A stretch of DNA of 64,000 nucleotides from Burkholderiales bacterium (GTDB lineage Bacteria; Pseudomonadota; Gammaproteobacteria; Burkholderiales; JAEUOS01), in the NCBI GenBank assembly GCA_947473125.1, contig CANJDH010000003.1, positions 35,458-99,457 of the forward strand, written 5' to 3'. Both the position numbers and the translations under genes were made by a program. Of the stretch, positions 25,974 to 34,859 are shown in pieces. Numbering within the stretch: the stretch's first letter is position 1; every line of letters begins with the position of its first letter. Below the pieces are notes generated by a model. The model had not been told where the DNA came from and did not search any database. It saw nothing but the letters and a program-made list of their open reading frames with translations.

Positions 25974-25979
25974 TATACT
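25974..25979 (+). promoter_or_regulatory. Possible -10 box TATACT just before kdsD
   Basis: TATACT ends 7 nt before the kdsD ATG at 25987. If used as a sigma-70 -10 element the mRNA would be leaderless or nearly so. The -35 region is weak. Confidence 0.35.
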
Positions 25980-25986
25980 CGGGCAG

Positions 25987-26997
25987 ATGATAGCGGCACC
26001 CAAGACAATCGGCCAAGCTAGGGATCGAGCCGGCGCAGAAACGCTGGAGCTCGCCCGCGAAGTACTGCGTATCGAGGCGGCAGCCGTGAGCCAGATGGAG
26101 CATCGTATCGACGGGGCCTTCGCCCACGCGGTGGATATGCTTCTGGCCTGTAGTGGCCGCGTGGTTGTATCGGGAATCGGCAAGTCGGGGCATATCGCGC
26201 GCAAGGTGGCCGCGACGTTCGCCTCCACCGGGACCGCCGCATTCTTTGTTCACCCGGCCGAGGCAGGTCATGGCGATCTGGGAATGATCACTGGGCAGGA
26301 CGTGATGGTGGCTTTCTCGAATTCCGGTGAAACTGCCGAACTCATGGCCATCCTGCCGGCGGTAAAGCGCCTCGGAGCCGGCTTGATCGCGCTGACCGGA
26401 AACCCGGGCTCGACCCTCGCAAAGCTGGCAAACGCACATATCCATACCGGTGTCGACAAGGAAGCCTGCCCCCTCAACCTGGCGCCGACCGCAAGCACCA
26501 CGGCACAACTTGCCATGGGAGACGCCTTGGCGGTCGCTGTTCTGGACGCCCGGGGATTCAGCGCCGAGGATTTCGCCCGCTCCCACCCGGGCGGCACGCT
26601 TGGTCGCCGCCTGCTTACCCGAGTGAGAGACGTCATGCGTGGCGGCACGGCAATGCCGATCGTTTCAAGCGACGCGACCCTTGCCCAAGCGGTTCTCGAG
26701 GTGAGCGCAAAGCGCATCGGCATGACGGCCGTTCTCAACGACGACGGCAGCATCGCCGGCGTGTTTACCGACGGCGACCTGCGCCGCGCCCTGGTGCACG
26801 GCGCAGACTTCAAATCTGCCCGAATCAAGGAATTGATGACCACTGCTCCAGCGGTGATTGACGCCGACGCCCTTGCTGCCGAGGCGGTACACCTGATGGA
26901 AACACGCAAAGTGAACCAGCTGCTGGTGATCGACGCGAACGGCGATCTTGTAGGCGCATTGAACATGCACGACCTGTTTCACGCCAAAGCCATATGA
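25987..26997 (+). CDS. kdsD: Arabinose-5-phosphate isomerase KdsD
   Basis: This 336-residue protein has an N-terminal SIS domain (VVVSGIGKSGHIARKVAATF; HPAEAGHGDLGMI; NSGETAEL) and two C-terminal CBS domains (from about residues 208 and 275). KdsD converts ribulose-5-phosphate to arabinose-5-phosphate, the first step of Kdo synthesis for lipopolysaccharide. It overlaps kdsC by 4 nt and heads the kdsD-kdsC-lptCAB operon. Length and order match known betaproteobacterial clusters. Confidence 0.95.
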   Translation: MIAAPKTIGQARDRAGAETLELAREVLRIEAAAVSQMEHRIDGAFAHAVDMLLACSGRVVVSGIGKSGHIARKVAATFASTGTAAFFVHPAEAGHGDLGMITGQDVMVAFSNSGETAELMAILPAVKRLGAGLIALTGNPGSTLAKLANAHIHTGVDKEACPLNLAPTASTTAQLAMGDALAVAVLDARGFSAEDFARSHPGGTLGRRLLTRVRDVMRGGTAMPIVSSDATLAQAVLEVSAKRIGMTAVLNDDGSIAGVFTDGDLRRALVHGADFKSARIKELMTTAPAVIDADALAAEAVHLMETRKVNQLLVIDANGDLVGALNMHDLFHAKAI

Positions 26998-27545
26998 TGC
27001 AAAGCGCCAGCCCCCCCATCACGCCGGCTTTGCTTGCGCGAATCAAGCCGCTGAAATTGATGGCGTTTGATGTCGATGGCATTCTCACCGACGGGCGACT
27101 CTACTATGCAAATGATGGCGCTGAATCCAAAAGCTTCCATACGCACGACGGTCAAGGGGTGCGCCTGCTGCGCGACGCAGGGTTGAAGATTGCACTGATT
27201 ACCGCGCGGCGGTCCGAATTGGTGGAGCGCCGCGGACGCGAATTGGGCGTTCACTTTTGCCTGCAAGGCATTGAAGCCAAGCAGCAGGCCTTTGAGGATG
27301 TGCTGGACGAACTGAAGCTCAAGCCCGGGCAGGCTGGTTACATGGGCGACGACTTGCTCGATTTGCCGGTGCTGACCCGCGCCGGTTTCGCCGCGACGGT
27401 GCCGGCGGCACCTGCGGAAGTGCAATTGCACTCCCATTACGTTACCCGCCGAAGTGGCGGGGACGGCGCCGTGCGCGAAATATGCGAACTGATCTTGCGC
27501 GGGCAAGGCGCGTACGACAAACTGGTCGCGGAGTACTTCAAATGA
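26994..27545 (+). CDS. kdsC: Kdo-8-phosphate phosphatase KdsC
   Basis: A 183-residue HAD phosphatase without cap domain. The catalytic motif is AFDVDGILTDG (D26 nucleophile, D28 acid), motif II LITARRS, and motif IV YMGDDLLDLPVL. It dephosphorylates Kdo-8-phosphate to Kdo. The gene overlaps kdsD and lptC by 4 nt each. A C7 run lies in its first codons. Confidence 0.95.
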   Translation: MMQSASPPITPALLARIKPLKLMAFDVDGILTDGRLYYANDGAESKSFHTHDGQGVRLLRDAGLKIALITARRSELVERRGRELGVHFCLQGIEAKQQAFEDVLDELKLKPGQAGYMGDDLLDLPVLTRAGFAATVPAAPAEVQLHSHYVTRRSGGDGAVREICELILRGQGAYDKLVAEYFK

Positions 27546-28138
27546 ATCTGCTGCAACGCAGGTCGATTGGCGCAGTGCTGCCGCTGGCGATTCTGCTGTT
27601 GCTGGCCATGCTCACATTTTGGCTCGATCGCACAGTTGAACTCAATTCGACCAAGACCGCCAGCCCGCTTACGCACGAACCGGATTACATCGTCGACAAT
27701 TTCGTGATCAAGCGCCTCAGCGATGCGGGTGAGCCGCGTTACCTGCTCTCGTCAAAGCGCATGTTGCACTTTCCCGACGACGACTCTTCGCACCTTGAAG
27801 CGCCGAAACTGGTGCAGGGGCAACCGGGCAGCACGGAAACGCGCGTCTCTGCAAAGCGCGGAGTCGTGTCGGCGGATGGCAAAGAGGTCAAGTTGTACGA
27901 AAGCGTTGAGCTCTTTAAAGCCGGGGAAAGGACGCCGCAGGGACAGACCAGCGACATGCGCGTACGCACCGAGTACCTGCGCGTGGTACCCGACGATGAC
28001 AAGGCTGACACGCCTCAGCGGGTGCTCATCGAGCAGGGCAAGACGCTGCTCTCGGGAACCGGGATGGCTTTCGACAACCGCTATCGAAAAATCGAGCTCC
28101 AGTCCGCTGTGAACGGAACGTTCGAACGTAAAAAATGA
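27542..28138 (+). CDS. lptC: LptC, inner-membrane anchor of the LPS transport bridge
   Basis: I chose the ATG at 27542 in the ATGA overlap with kdsC. This gives 198 residues with one N-terminal membrane helix (about 11-28, AVLPLAILLLLAMLTFWL) and a periplasmic LptC domain (DYIVDNFVIKRLSDAGEPRY; SKRMLHFPDDDSSHLEAP). LptC receives lipopolysaccharide from LptB2FG and hands it to LptA. Order kdsC-lptC-lptA-lptB is conserved in proteobacteria. Confidence 0.93.
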   Translation: MNLLQRRSIGAVLPLAILLLLAMLTFWLDRTVELNSTKTASPLTHEPDYIVDNFVIKRLSDAGEPRYLLSSKRMLHFPDDDSSHLEAPKLVQGQPGSTETRVSAKRGVVSADGKEVKLYESVELFKAGERTPQGQTSDMRVRTEYLRVVPDDDKADTPQRVLIEQGKTLLSGTGMAFDNRYRKIELQSAVNGTFERKK

Positions 28139-28770
28139 TCAGGCCGCACCTCGCAACTCTGATTTTCGCCGCCTGCCTTGCGTGTGCCACGGGCGCCCCC
28201 GTCTGGGCCGAAAAGGCCGATCGTGACAAGCCGGTCAATATCGAAGCCCAGCGCATGACTTATGACGACTTGCGACAGGTCAACGTGTTCGAGGGGCGCG
28301 TGGTGCTTACGCAAGGCTCTTTGACCATCCTCGCTGACCGCATCACGGTACGGCAGGATCCGGAGGGATTCCAGCACGGCACGGCTGAAAAAGGGCCCGA
28401 TGGTTTTGCCTATTTCAGGCAAAAGCGCGAAGGCGTGGACGAGATCGTCCAAGGATGGGGGGATCGGATCGAATATGACGCCAAAGGCGAAAAAGCCGAC
28501 ATGATCGGTCGCGCGCGCTTCTTGCGAGGCGCCGACGAAGTGCGCGGCAACACGATTCGCTACGACGGGCGAACCGAGTTCTATAGCGTGGTCGGCGGCA
28601 ACCCGGACTCCGCAACGCCGAACAATGCGGACGGCAGGGTGCGCGCCACGATCCAGCCGCGCTCAACGGCACCCGCCGTTCCGGCGGCCCGGTCCGGAGA
28701 CTTGACGCTGAAACCAACCGGAGGCATCGCCGCGCCGCGACTGTCCTATCCGGAACCGGAAAAAAAATGA
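28135..28770 (+). CDS. lptA: LptA, periplasmic LPS transport protein
   Basis: The 211-residue product has a signal peptide (about 1-24, ending APVWA). An OstA-like beta-jellyroll follows: [39 protein letters not shown], then [19 protein letters not shown]. The last ~45 residues are Pro/Ala-rich, an extension beyond the core. LptA oligomers carry lipopolysaccharide across the periplasm. It overlaps both lptC and lptB by 4 nt. Confidence 0.93.
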   Translation: MIRPHLATLIFAACLACATGAPVWAEKADRDKPVNIEAQRMTYDDLRQVNVFEGRVVLTQGSLTILADRITVRQDPEGFQHGTAEKGPDGFAYFRQKREGVDEIVQGWGDRIEYDAKGEKADMIGRARFLRGADEVRGNTIRYDGRTEFYSVVGGNPDSATPNNADGRVRATIQPRSTAPAVPAARSGDLTLKPTGGIAAPRLSYPEPEKK

Positions 28771-29489
28771 GCTCGCTGGTAACCCACGGCCTCAAGAAGC
28801 GCTACAAGTCGCGAGAGGTCGTGAAGGACGTCTCGTTCGAGGTGGCGAACGGCGAGGTGGTGGGCTTGCTCGGACCTAATGGCGCCGGCAAAACCACCTG
28901 TTTTTACATGGTAGTGGGATTGACCGGCGCGGACGCCGGAAGTATCAGCATTGCGGGGGAGGATGCCACCCGCCTGCCGATTCACCAGCGTGCACGACTC
29001 GGCCTGTCATACCTGCCGCAGGAAGCCTCGGTCTTTCGAAAATTGAGCGTCGCGGAAAATATCCGCGCCGTGCTCGAATTGCAGGCGCTGACGCGCACCC
29101 AGATTGACGCGCGTCTCGAAGAGCTTCTCGGCGAGCTCGGCATTGCCGGGTTGGCGCGCAATCCGGCAATGTCGCTCTCGGGTGGCGAGCGACGCCGAGT
29201 CGAAATCGCGCGCGCGCTGGCGACCAAGCCGCGTTTTGTGCTCCTCGATGAGCCGTTTGCGGGCGTCGACCCGATTGCGGTACTCGATATCCAGAAAATC
29301 ATCCGATTCCTCAAGGACCGCGGCATCGGCGTGCTGATTACCGATCACAACGTTCGCGAGACCCTTGGCATTTGCGATCGCGCCTACATCATCAATGACG
29401 GCCGCGTGCTTGCCTCAGGCACGCCCGATACCATCGTCGCCGACGAGAGCGTGCGCAGGGTATACCTGGGCGAACATTTCCGGCTTTGA
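28767..29489 (+). CDS. lptB: LptB, ATPase of the LPS exporter
   Basis: A 240-residue ABC ATPase with Walker [11 protein letters not shown]-loop [14 protein letters not shown], signature [16 protein letters not shown] and Walker [17 protein letters not shown]. These match LptB closely. It powers extraction of lipopolysaccharide from the inner membrane with LptF and LptG, which are not in this window. The rpoN gene begins 12 nt downstream. Confidence 0.97.
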   Translation: MSSLVTHGLKKRYKSREVVKDVSFEVANGEVVGLLGPNGAGKTTCFYMVVGLTGADAGSISIAGEDATRLPIHQRARLGLSYLPQEASVFRKLSVAENIRAVLELQALTRTQIDARLEELLGELGIAGLARNPAMSLSGGERRRVEIARALATKPRFVLLDEPFAGVDPIAVLDIQKIIRFLKDRGIGVLITDHNVRETLGICDRAYIINDGRVLASGTPDTIVADESVRRVYLGEHFRL

Positions 29490-29501
29490 GCCGGCGTCCC
29501 C

Positions 29502-30914
29502 ATGAAGCAGGCGCTCCACCTCAAGCTGTCGCAGCATCTGACGTTGACCCCGCAGCTGCAGCAGTCGATTCGCCTGTTGCAGCTCTCGACGCTGGAACTG
29601 GAGCAGGAAATCGAGCAGATGCTGTCCGACAACCCTCTGCTGGAGAGGGAGGACGAGCCCAACTCGTATGCCGGCGCCGAACAACCAGTAACCGAATCGC
29701 TGCCCGATGCCTTCGGGCCACAGGGCGGTGATGCGCCGCCAGACTGGGCGGAGCGCGAGTCAGCGCCGGGTCCTTCGGCACCGCGAGAGAGCGATGACGA
29801 TAATCCTACCGAGAGGCAACCCGCAACCGCGACGACATTGCGCGCGCACTTGGTCGAACAACTCGCAGTCATGCGGCTCTCCCCTCGCGATCACGCCTTG
29901 GCGAGCACCCTCGCCGAAGCGCTTGACGAAGACGGCTACCTGCGCCAACCGCTTGACGAGATCCACCAGATACTCGGCGAGGAAATCGAAATCGGGGAGC
30001 TTCAGGTCGCACTTGCGCTATTGCAGTCCTGCGACCCCGCCGGCGTTGGTGCGCGCGACCTTGGCGAGTGCATGCACCTGCAACTGCGCACGCTGCCGCA
30101 GACGCCGGCCCGTGAGCTGGCCGACCGAATTGCCAGGGGGCACCTTGATGTGCTGGCCGCACGCGACTTCACCGCGCTCAAACGCGCCTGCAAATGCGAC
30201 GATGCAGAACTCAAGGCAGCGCGCGACCTGTTGCTCTCCCTCGATCCGCGCCCCGGCGCACCGTTTGGGGATCGCGACGTTCGCTATGTGACGCCCGACG
30301 TGATTCTGCGGAAAATCCGCAACGTCTGGCGCGTCCATGTCAATCCTGCCGCTGTGCCGCGCTTGAAGATCAACCGCATGTACGCCGACATCCTGTCGCG
30401 CGAGCGCGGACGCGGCGCCCATGCCGGTGAAGGCGGACTGTTGAGCCAATTGCAGGAAGCGCGCTGGCTGCTCAAGAACGTGCAACAACGATTTGAAACC
30501 ATCGAACGCGTGGCGCAAGCCATCGTTGAGCGGCAACGCCATTTCTTCGACCATGGTGAAGTCGCCATGCGTCCCCTGGTATTGCGCGAAATTGCCGACG
30601 AGCTCGGTCTGCACGAGTCAACGATTTCCCGTGTCACCACCAATAAGTATCTGCTCACTCCGCGCGGGATCTTTGAATTGAAGTACTTTTTCGGTAGTCA
30701 TGTGGCAACCGATACCGGAGGGGCTTGCTCTTCTACCGCAATCCGCGCTTTAATAAAGCAACTGGTCACCTCGGAGGATCTCAAAAGACCCCTTTCAGAC
30801 TCGAAAATTGCCGATATCCTTGGCCAGCAAGGCATCGTCGTCGCGCGACGCACCATTGCAAAGTACCGCGACGTTCTCAAGATTCCGCCAGCCAATCTCC
30901 GTAAGTCGCTTTAA
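29502..30914 (+). CDS. rpoN: RNA polymerase sigma-54 factor
   Basis: The protein has 470 residues. Region I is Gln/Leu-rich (LTPQLQQSIRLLQLSTLELE). An acidic region II follows, then the core-binding and helix-turn-helix domains (DELGLHESTISRVTTNKYL), and the RpoN box ARRTIAKYRDVLKIP near the C-terminus. It reads -24/-12 promoters such as the one at 23097, with an NtrC-type activator. Position between lptB and hpf is the conserved proteobacterial arrangement. Confidence 0.97.
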   Translation: MKQALHLKLSQHLTLTPQLQQSIRLLQLSTLELEQEIEQMLSDNPLLEREDEPNSYAGAEQPVTESLPDAFGPQGGDAPPDWAERESAPGPSAPRESDDDNPTERQPATATTLRAHLVEQLAVMRLSPRDHALASTLAEALDEDGYLRQPLDEIHQILGEEIEIGELQVALALLQSCDPAGVGARDLGECMHLQLRTLPQTPARELADRIARGHLDVLAARDFTALKRACKCDDAELKAARDLLLSLDPRPGAPFGDRDVRYVTPDVILRKIRNVWRVHVNPAAVPRLKINRMYADILSRERGRGAHAGEGGLLSQLQEARWLLKNVQQRFETIERVAQAIVERQRHFFDHGEVAMRPLVLREIADELGLHESTISRVTTNKYLLTPRGIFELKYFFGSHVATDTGGACSSTAIRALIKQLVTSEDLKRPLSDSKIADILGQQGIVVARRTIAKYRDVLKIPPANLRKSL

Positions 30915-30934
30915 GTACTAACCAGGAGGCAAGT

Positions 30935-31255
30935 ATGAACTTCACCGTGAGCGGCCATCATGTATCCGTGACTCCCGCCATCCGCGACTACGTTCTCTCC
31001 AAGCTCGATCGGGTCGGACGGCACTTCGACCACGTGATTGACGTCAGCGTGATCCTTTCCGTCGAGAAGCTGGTGCACAAGGCAGAAGTCAACGTGCATG
31101 TCCGCGGCAAGGACATTTTTGTTGAAACGATCGACGAAAATATGTACGCTGCCATCGATACGCTGGCTGACAAGCTTGACCGCCAGGTACAAAAATACAA
31201 GGAGCGCGCCTACAACCACGCGCATGAACCGCTCAAGCGTCAGGCAGTCAACTGA
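30935..31255 (+). CDS. hpf: Short ribosome hibernation promoting factor
   Basis: A 106-residue protein of the HPF/RaiA family (MNFTVSGHHVSVTPAIRDYV; KAEVNVHVRGKDIFVE; MYAAIDTLADKLDRQVQKYK). It lacks the C-terminal dimerisation domain of long HPF, so it is the short form that works in 100S ribosome formation. A strong AGGAGG precedes the ATG. It follows rpoN by 20 nt, as usual. Confidence 0.95.
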   Translation: MNFTVSGHHVSVTPAIRDYVLSKLDRVGRHFDHVIDVSVILSVEKLVHKAEVNVHVRGKDIFVETIDENMYAAIDTLADKLDRQVQKYKERAYNHAHEPLKRQAVN

Positions 31256-31293
31256 TCTACCGTTGTTACCCCCTGCCAATTGAGCAGCTCCCG

Positions 31294-31324
31294 CGCCCCA
31301 CCTCCGGTGGGGCGTATAATTTTC
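31294..31324 (+). terminator. Hairpin after hpf followed by TATAATTTT
   Basis: A 9-bp stem CGCCCCACC / GGTGGGGCG with loop TCC is followed at once by TATAATTTT. It may attenuate transcription between hpf and ptsN. The TATAAT (31315-31320) could also be a -10 for ptsN-hprK, so the two roles are hard to separate. Confidence 0.55.
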
Positions 31325-31433
31325 AGTTCCCGAATGGTCATGCGCCTTGTGGTCCGGCTTGGTGCGGCGCCATGACTTACCCGGCGACCCGGTCAACCAG
31401 CCGCAACCGTCAGCGCCCACTACCTTGTCAAAG

Positions 31434-31946
31434 ATGAAATCGAGCGGCAGCCCCTCTCCCGCACAAGTAATCGCACGGCTGCTGCCGTCCGCCAATGTAG
31501 TGTTGGACCTTGATCTGGCCAGCAAGCGCCGGGTGTTTGACGAAGCGGGCCTGCTGTTCCAGAACAACCAGGGGATCGCGCGCGCCACGGTGTTCGACAG
31601 CCTGTTTGCGCGAGAACGGCTAGGGTCGACCGGCCTGGGCCAAGGGGTTGCCATCCCGCACGGGCGCATCGCCAAATTGACGGCGCCAGTCGGCGCTTTT
31701 TTGCGCCTGAAGGAGGCCATTCCGTTCGAAGCACCCGATGCCAAGCCGGTGAACCTGCTGTTCTTCGTATTGGTTCCGGAGAAGGCCACGGATACCCACT
31801 TGCAAATCCTTGCCTCTCTGGCCGAAATGTTCGCAGATGCCTCTATGCGCAACGCCCTCGCATCCCTGGCAAATGCGGCAGAGGTGCACCACGCCCTAAC
31901 CAACTTCAACGCTGATGCAACTCCTTACGCTCAAAGCGCTGTTTGA
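31434..31946 (+). CDS. ptsN: PTS IIA-Ntr protein PtsN
   Basis: The ATG at 31434 gives 170 residues; the open frame reaches further upstream but that part is not family-like. The PTS EIIA type-2 domain is clear, with the phosphorylated histidine in GVAIPHGRI and the following LKEAIPFEAPDAKPVNLLFF. PtsN is the terminal acceptor of the nitrogen PTS and regulates K+ transport and other functions. The last 32 nt overlap hprK, so translation is probably coupled. Confidence 0.88.
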   Translation: MKSSGSPSPAQVIARLLPSANVVLDLDLASKRRVFDEAGLLFQNNQGIARATVFDSLFARERLGSTGLGQGVAIPHGRIAKLTAPVGAFLRLKEAIPFEAPDAKPVNLLFFVLVPEKATDTHLQILASLAEMFADASMRNALASLANAAEVHHALTNFNADATPYAQSAV

Positions 31947-32859
31947 CGAAGTAGCCGACGAACTCGATCTGACCTGGTTGGCCGGTCAGCAGTTTGCCGG
32001 CAATACGCTCAACTCCGATACTTATACATCGCATGCCGTGGCCGACATGGTCGGCCACCTCAATCTGATTCACAAGGATCGGATTCAGGTGGTCGGGCAA
32101 CCCGAGCACGAATACCTCGCCCATCTGAGCGCAACCCGCCAGCAGCACCTCCTGAGCGAGTTGATGGCCGGCAAACCACCGGCAGTCATCATCGCCGACG
32201 GCATCGCCCCACCGCCGCTGGTGGTCGAGGCATGCGCCCATGCGGGCGCACCGATCTTCGCGACGCCCACGCCGGCGGCTGGCGTGATCGACATGTTGCG
32301 CATCCACCTGACCAAGTTCCTGGCCGAGCGCACGACGCTGCACGGCGTGCTGATGGACGTGCTCGGACTGGGCATCCTGATCACCGGTGAGTCGGGGCTT
32401 GGCAAAAGCGAGCTGGGACTGGAGCTGGTCAGTCGCGGCCCTGGTCTGGTCGCTGACGACGTCGTCGAAATTACCCGTGTCGCCCCGCGGACCCTGGAGG
32501 GGCGCTGCCCCCCGTTGCTCAAGAATCTGCTGGAAATTCGTGGCCTCGGCCTCCTCGACATCAAGACCATCTTTGGCGAAACCGCCGTGCGGCCAAAGAT
32601 GAACATCAAACTCCTGCTGCATCTGGCGCGACCGCAGACAGCCGGTGCCGCAGACTACGAACGCCTGCCCTTGAACGCCAACTTTGAAGAGGTGCTGGGC
32701 GTGCGCGTGCGCAAGGTCACGGTGCCCGTCGCCGCCGGGCGCAACCTGGCCGTGCTGACCGAGGCGGCGGTGCGCAACACCATCCTCCAGCTCCGCGGCA
32801 CCGACACCATGGCGGAATTCATCGCCCGGCAGGCGCAGGCGATGGAATCTCCAGAGTAG
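31915..32859 (+). CDS. hprK: HPr kinase/phosphorylase
   Basis: The 314-residue protein has an N-terminal domain and a C-terminal kinase domain with Walker A GESGLGKSELGLEL and the HprK signature EIRGLGLLDIKTIFGE. It phosphorylates or dephosphorylates HPr on a serine. HprK in Gram-negative bacteria is typical of Beta- and some Alphaproteobacteria, and the ptsN-hprK-rapZ order is conserved. It overlaps ptsN by 32 nt. Confidence 0.96.
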   Translation: MQLLTLKALFDEVADELDLTWLAGQQFAGNTLNSDTYTSHAVADMVGHLNLIHKDRIQVVGQPEHEYLAHLSATRQQHLLSELMAGKPPAVIIADGIAPPPLVVEACAHAGAPIFATPTPAAGVIDMLRIHLTKFLAERTTLHGVLMDVLGLGILITGESGLGKSELGLELVSRGPGLVADDVVEITRVAPRTLEGRCPPLLKNLLEIRGLGLLDIKTIFGETAVRPKMNIKLLLHLARPQTAGAADYERLPLNANFEEVLGVRVRKVTVPVAAGRNLAVLTEAAVRNTILQLRGTDTMAEFIARQAQAMESPE

Positions 32860-33006
32860 CAGGACAACTCGCGCTGGCGGCCTTCCGGGCCCGTACGCCC
32901 TCGAACTGGCACGACGCAAAAATCCATGATTTAATTGGCATTGGTCAGCGCGCAAAGTGCAATACTCGGCGTGCGTCACCAACCCACAACCCGAGAGGAG
33001 AATCAC

Positions 33007-33324
33007 ATGTTCAAACTGTTTGCGGCACTAATGCTGGCCCTGCCCCTTGCTGTCGGCACCGCCTTCGCGCAAGACAAAAAAGCCGAACCAAAGAAAGAGG
33101 AGAAAAAGGAAATGACTCCTCAGCAAAAGAAAATGGGCGAGTGCTCTACCGCAGCCAAAGGGCTCAAGGGCGATGAATACAAGAAAAAGCATGCCGAGTG
33201 CATGAAGGGCGAAACGGCTGCCAAGGATGAGAAGAAGACCAAGCTTGCCGAATGCTCGTCAGCGGCCAAAGGCCTCAAAGGCGACGAATACAAGAAAAAA
33301 CGCGACGATTGCATGAAAAAGTAA
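33007..33324 (+). CDS. PsiF-repeat secreted protein
   Basis: I chose the ATG at 33007, preceded by GAGAGGAG. The 105-residue product has a signal peptide (1-22, ending TAFAQ), a Lys/Glu-rich linker and two PsiF-type repeats. Each repeat reads ECS-AAKGLKGDEYKKK followed by a C-M-K ending, so four cysteines are spaced as two pairs. The two repeats are clearly an internal duplication. The function of PsiF proteins is unknown. The gene is inserted between hprK and rapZ, with its own terminator. Confidence 0.9.
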   Translation: MFKLFAALMLALPLAVGTAFAQDKKAEPKKEEKKEMTPQQKKMGECSTAAKGLKGDEYKKKHAECMKGETAAKDEKKTKLAECSSAAKGLKGDEYKKKRDDCMKK

Positions 33325-33341
33325 CTGCTTCGAACCAACCT

Positions 33342-33369
33342 AAAGCGCCGCTTAGCCGGCGCTTTTTTT
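33342..33369 (+). terminator. Rho-independent terminator after the PsiF gene
   Basis: A 9-bp stem AAAGCGCCG / CGGCGCTTT with a 6-nt loop is followed by T7. It ends the PsiF transcript and would separate hprK from rapZ. Confidence 0.9.
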
Positions 33370-33392
33370 CACTCTCGCTCCCAGCCATAACG

Positions 33393-33398
33393 TATAGT
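33393..33398 (+). promoter_or_regulatory. Possible -10 box TATAGT just before rapZ
   Basis: TATAGT ends 6 nt before the rapZ ATG at 33405 and follows the terminator at 33342-33369. It could give a leaderless rapZ transcript. The -35 region is not convincing. Confidence 0.3.
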
Positions 33399-33404
33399 TT
33401 CAGC

Positions 33405-34253
33405 ATGCAGCTCATCCTCGTCACCGGCCTGTCTGGCTCCGGGAAAAGCGTGGCCCTGAAGGTACTCGAGGACGCAGGGTATTACTGCGCCGACAACCTG
33501 CCCGCGCAACTGTTGCCCGACCTCGTTGCCACCCTGCGCGAGTCGGGTTTGGAAAATGTCGCCGTCTCCATCGATGCGCGCACCGCAGCGGCAGGGAAAG
33601 GGCTCGCCGAGCTACCCCAGTACCTGGGCAACCTCTCACGGTTTGGCGTGGAGCTGCGTGCCTTGTTTCTTACCTCCAACGACGATGCCCTGGTGCGGCG
33701 ATTTTCCGAAACCCGGCGGCGCCATCCGCTCGACGACGGCAGCGCCACCATCATCGAATACATCGCGCGCGAGCGTGAGTTGCTTGCCGACCTGCAAGGC
33801 CTTGCGCATGTCATCGACACGTCGGACGTGCGCCCCAACACCCTGCGCGACTGGGTAAAAGATTTTTTGCGCGGCGAACGACGTACCCAGCTCATGCTGG
33901 TGTTCACTTCATTCGGCTTCAAGCATGGCATCCCGCTCGATGCCGACCTCGCCTTCGACGTGCGTCCGCTACCCAACCCTTTTTACGATCCCGAGTTGCG
34001 ACCGCTCACCGGGCGCGATGCCCGGGTCATCCAGTTTCTTGACGCCACGCCCGCCGCGCGGGAGATGCTGGACGACATCGAGCAGTTCGTTTCCAAGTGG
34101 CTGCCAGCCTATCAACGCGACAATCGTCATTACCTTACGGTGGCGATCGGCTGTACCGGCGGCCAGCACCGTTCGGTATATTTCGCAGAACAGCTTGCCG
34201 CGCGCTTTGCCCAACGTGCACCGACGCTGGTACGTCATCGGGAAATTCGTTGA
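33405..34253 (+). CDS. rapZ: RNase adapter protein RapZ (YvcJ family)
   Basis: The chosen ATG gives 282 residues beginning MQLILVTGLSGSGKSVALK, with Walker A GLSGSGKS. The family motifs DNLPAQLLPDL, RRHPL and FGFKHGIPLDADLAFDVR are followed by GCTGGQHRSV near the end. RapZ binds nucleotides and, in enterobacteria, regulates glucosamine-6-phosphate synthase through small RNAs. The stop overlaps the TTG start of the next gene. Confidence 0.95.
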   Translation: MQLILVTGLSGSGKSVALKVLEDAGYYCADNLPAQLLPDLVATLRESGLENVAVSIDARTAAAGKGLAELPQYLGNLSRFGVELRALFLTSNDDALVRRFSETRRRHPLDDGSATIIEYIARERELLADLQGLAHVIDTSDVRPNTLRDWVKDFLRGERRTQLMLVFTSFGFKHGIPLDADLAFDVRPLPNPFYDPELRPLTGRDARVIQFLDATPAAREMLDDIEQFVSKWLPAYQRDNRHYLTVAIGCTGGQHRSVYFAEQLAARFAQRAPTLVRHREIR

Positions 34254-34855
34254 GCGCGGAGGCTCCGGACTGGCAGAATCTGCCCCTGTTTCCGCTCGGC
34301 ACGGTGCTGTTCCCCGGCGGCATACTGCCACTGCGCGTGTTCGAGGCGCGCTACGTCGACATGCTGCGCGCCTGCATGAAGACGGGCCAGCCGTTCGGGG
34401 TGTGCCTGATCAAGGAAGGCCGTGAAGTGGGTGCGCCGGCGATCCCGCACGACGTCGGCTGCCTGGCGAGCATCGTCGATTTCGACATGCAGCAGCTGGG
34501 CGTCCTCAACATCACCGCGCGCGGCGCCGGGCGTTTTCGCGTGCTCGATACGCGCGCCGACCCCAACGGGCTGGTACGCGCCAACGCGGCGTTGATGGCC
34601 GACGACCCGCCAGAACCGGTGCCGGTCGAATTCGGCTTCTGCGCGCTGACGCTGCGCGCGATTCTGCCCAAACTGCCCGTGGGGATGGTCCCGGAGCCGC
34701 ATCTCCTGGACGACGCCTCGTGGATCTCAAACCGCCTCGCCGAAATTCTGCCGATTCAGCCCCTGGCCAAACAGCGTCTGATGGAATTGCCTGATGCGCT
34801 CATGCGCATCGAGATCATCCACAAGTTCCTTGGCCAGCAGGGGTTAAAGTCCTGA
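34250..34855 (+). CDS. Lon N-terminal-domain (LON substrate-binding) protein
   Basis: A TTG start in a TTGA overlap with rapZ gives 201 residues. The sequence LPLFPLGTVLFPGGILPLRV and the following FEARYVDMLRACMKTGQPFGV are typical of the LON substrate-binding domain, without the ATPase or protease parts of Lon. Such stand-alone proteins are widespread but of unknown function. The start codon choice rests on the overlap and a GGGA upstream. Confidence 0.85.
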   Translation: MSAEAPDWQNLPLFPLGTVLFPGGILPLRVFEARYVDMLRACMKTGQPFGVCLIKEGREVGAPAIPHDVGCLASIVDFDMQQLGVLNITARGAGRFRVLDTRADPNGLVRANAALMADDPPEPVPVEFGFCALTLRAILPKLPVGMVPEPHLLDDASWISNRLAEILPIQPLAKQRLMELPDALMRIEIIHKFLGQQGLKS

Positions 34856-34859
34856 TTCG

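Noticed and set aside
32910..32926. CTGGCACGACGC as a sigma-54 -24 element
   Set aside because: No TTGC at the proper -12 position.
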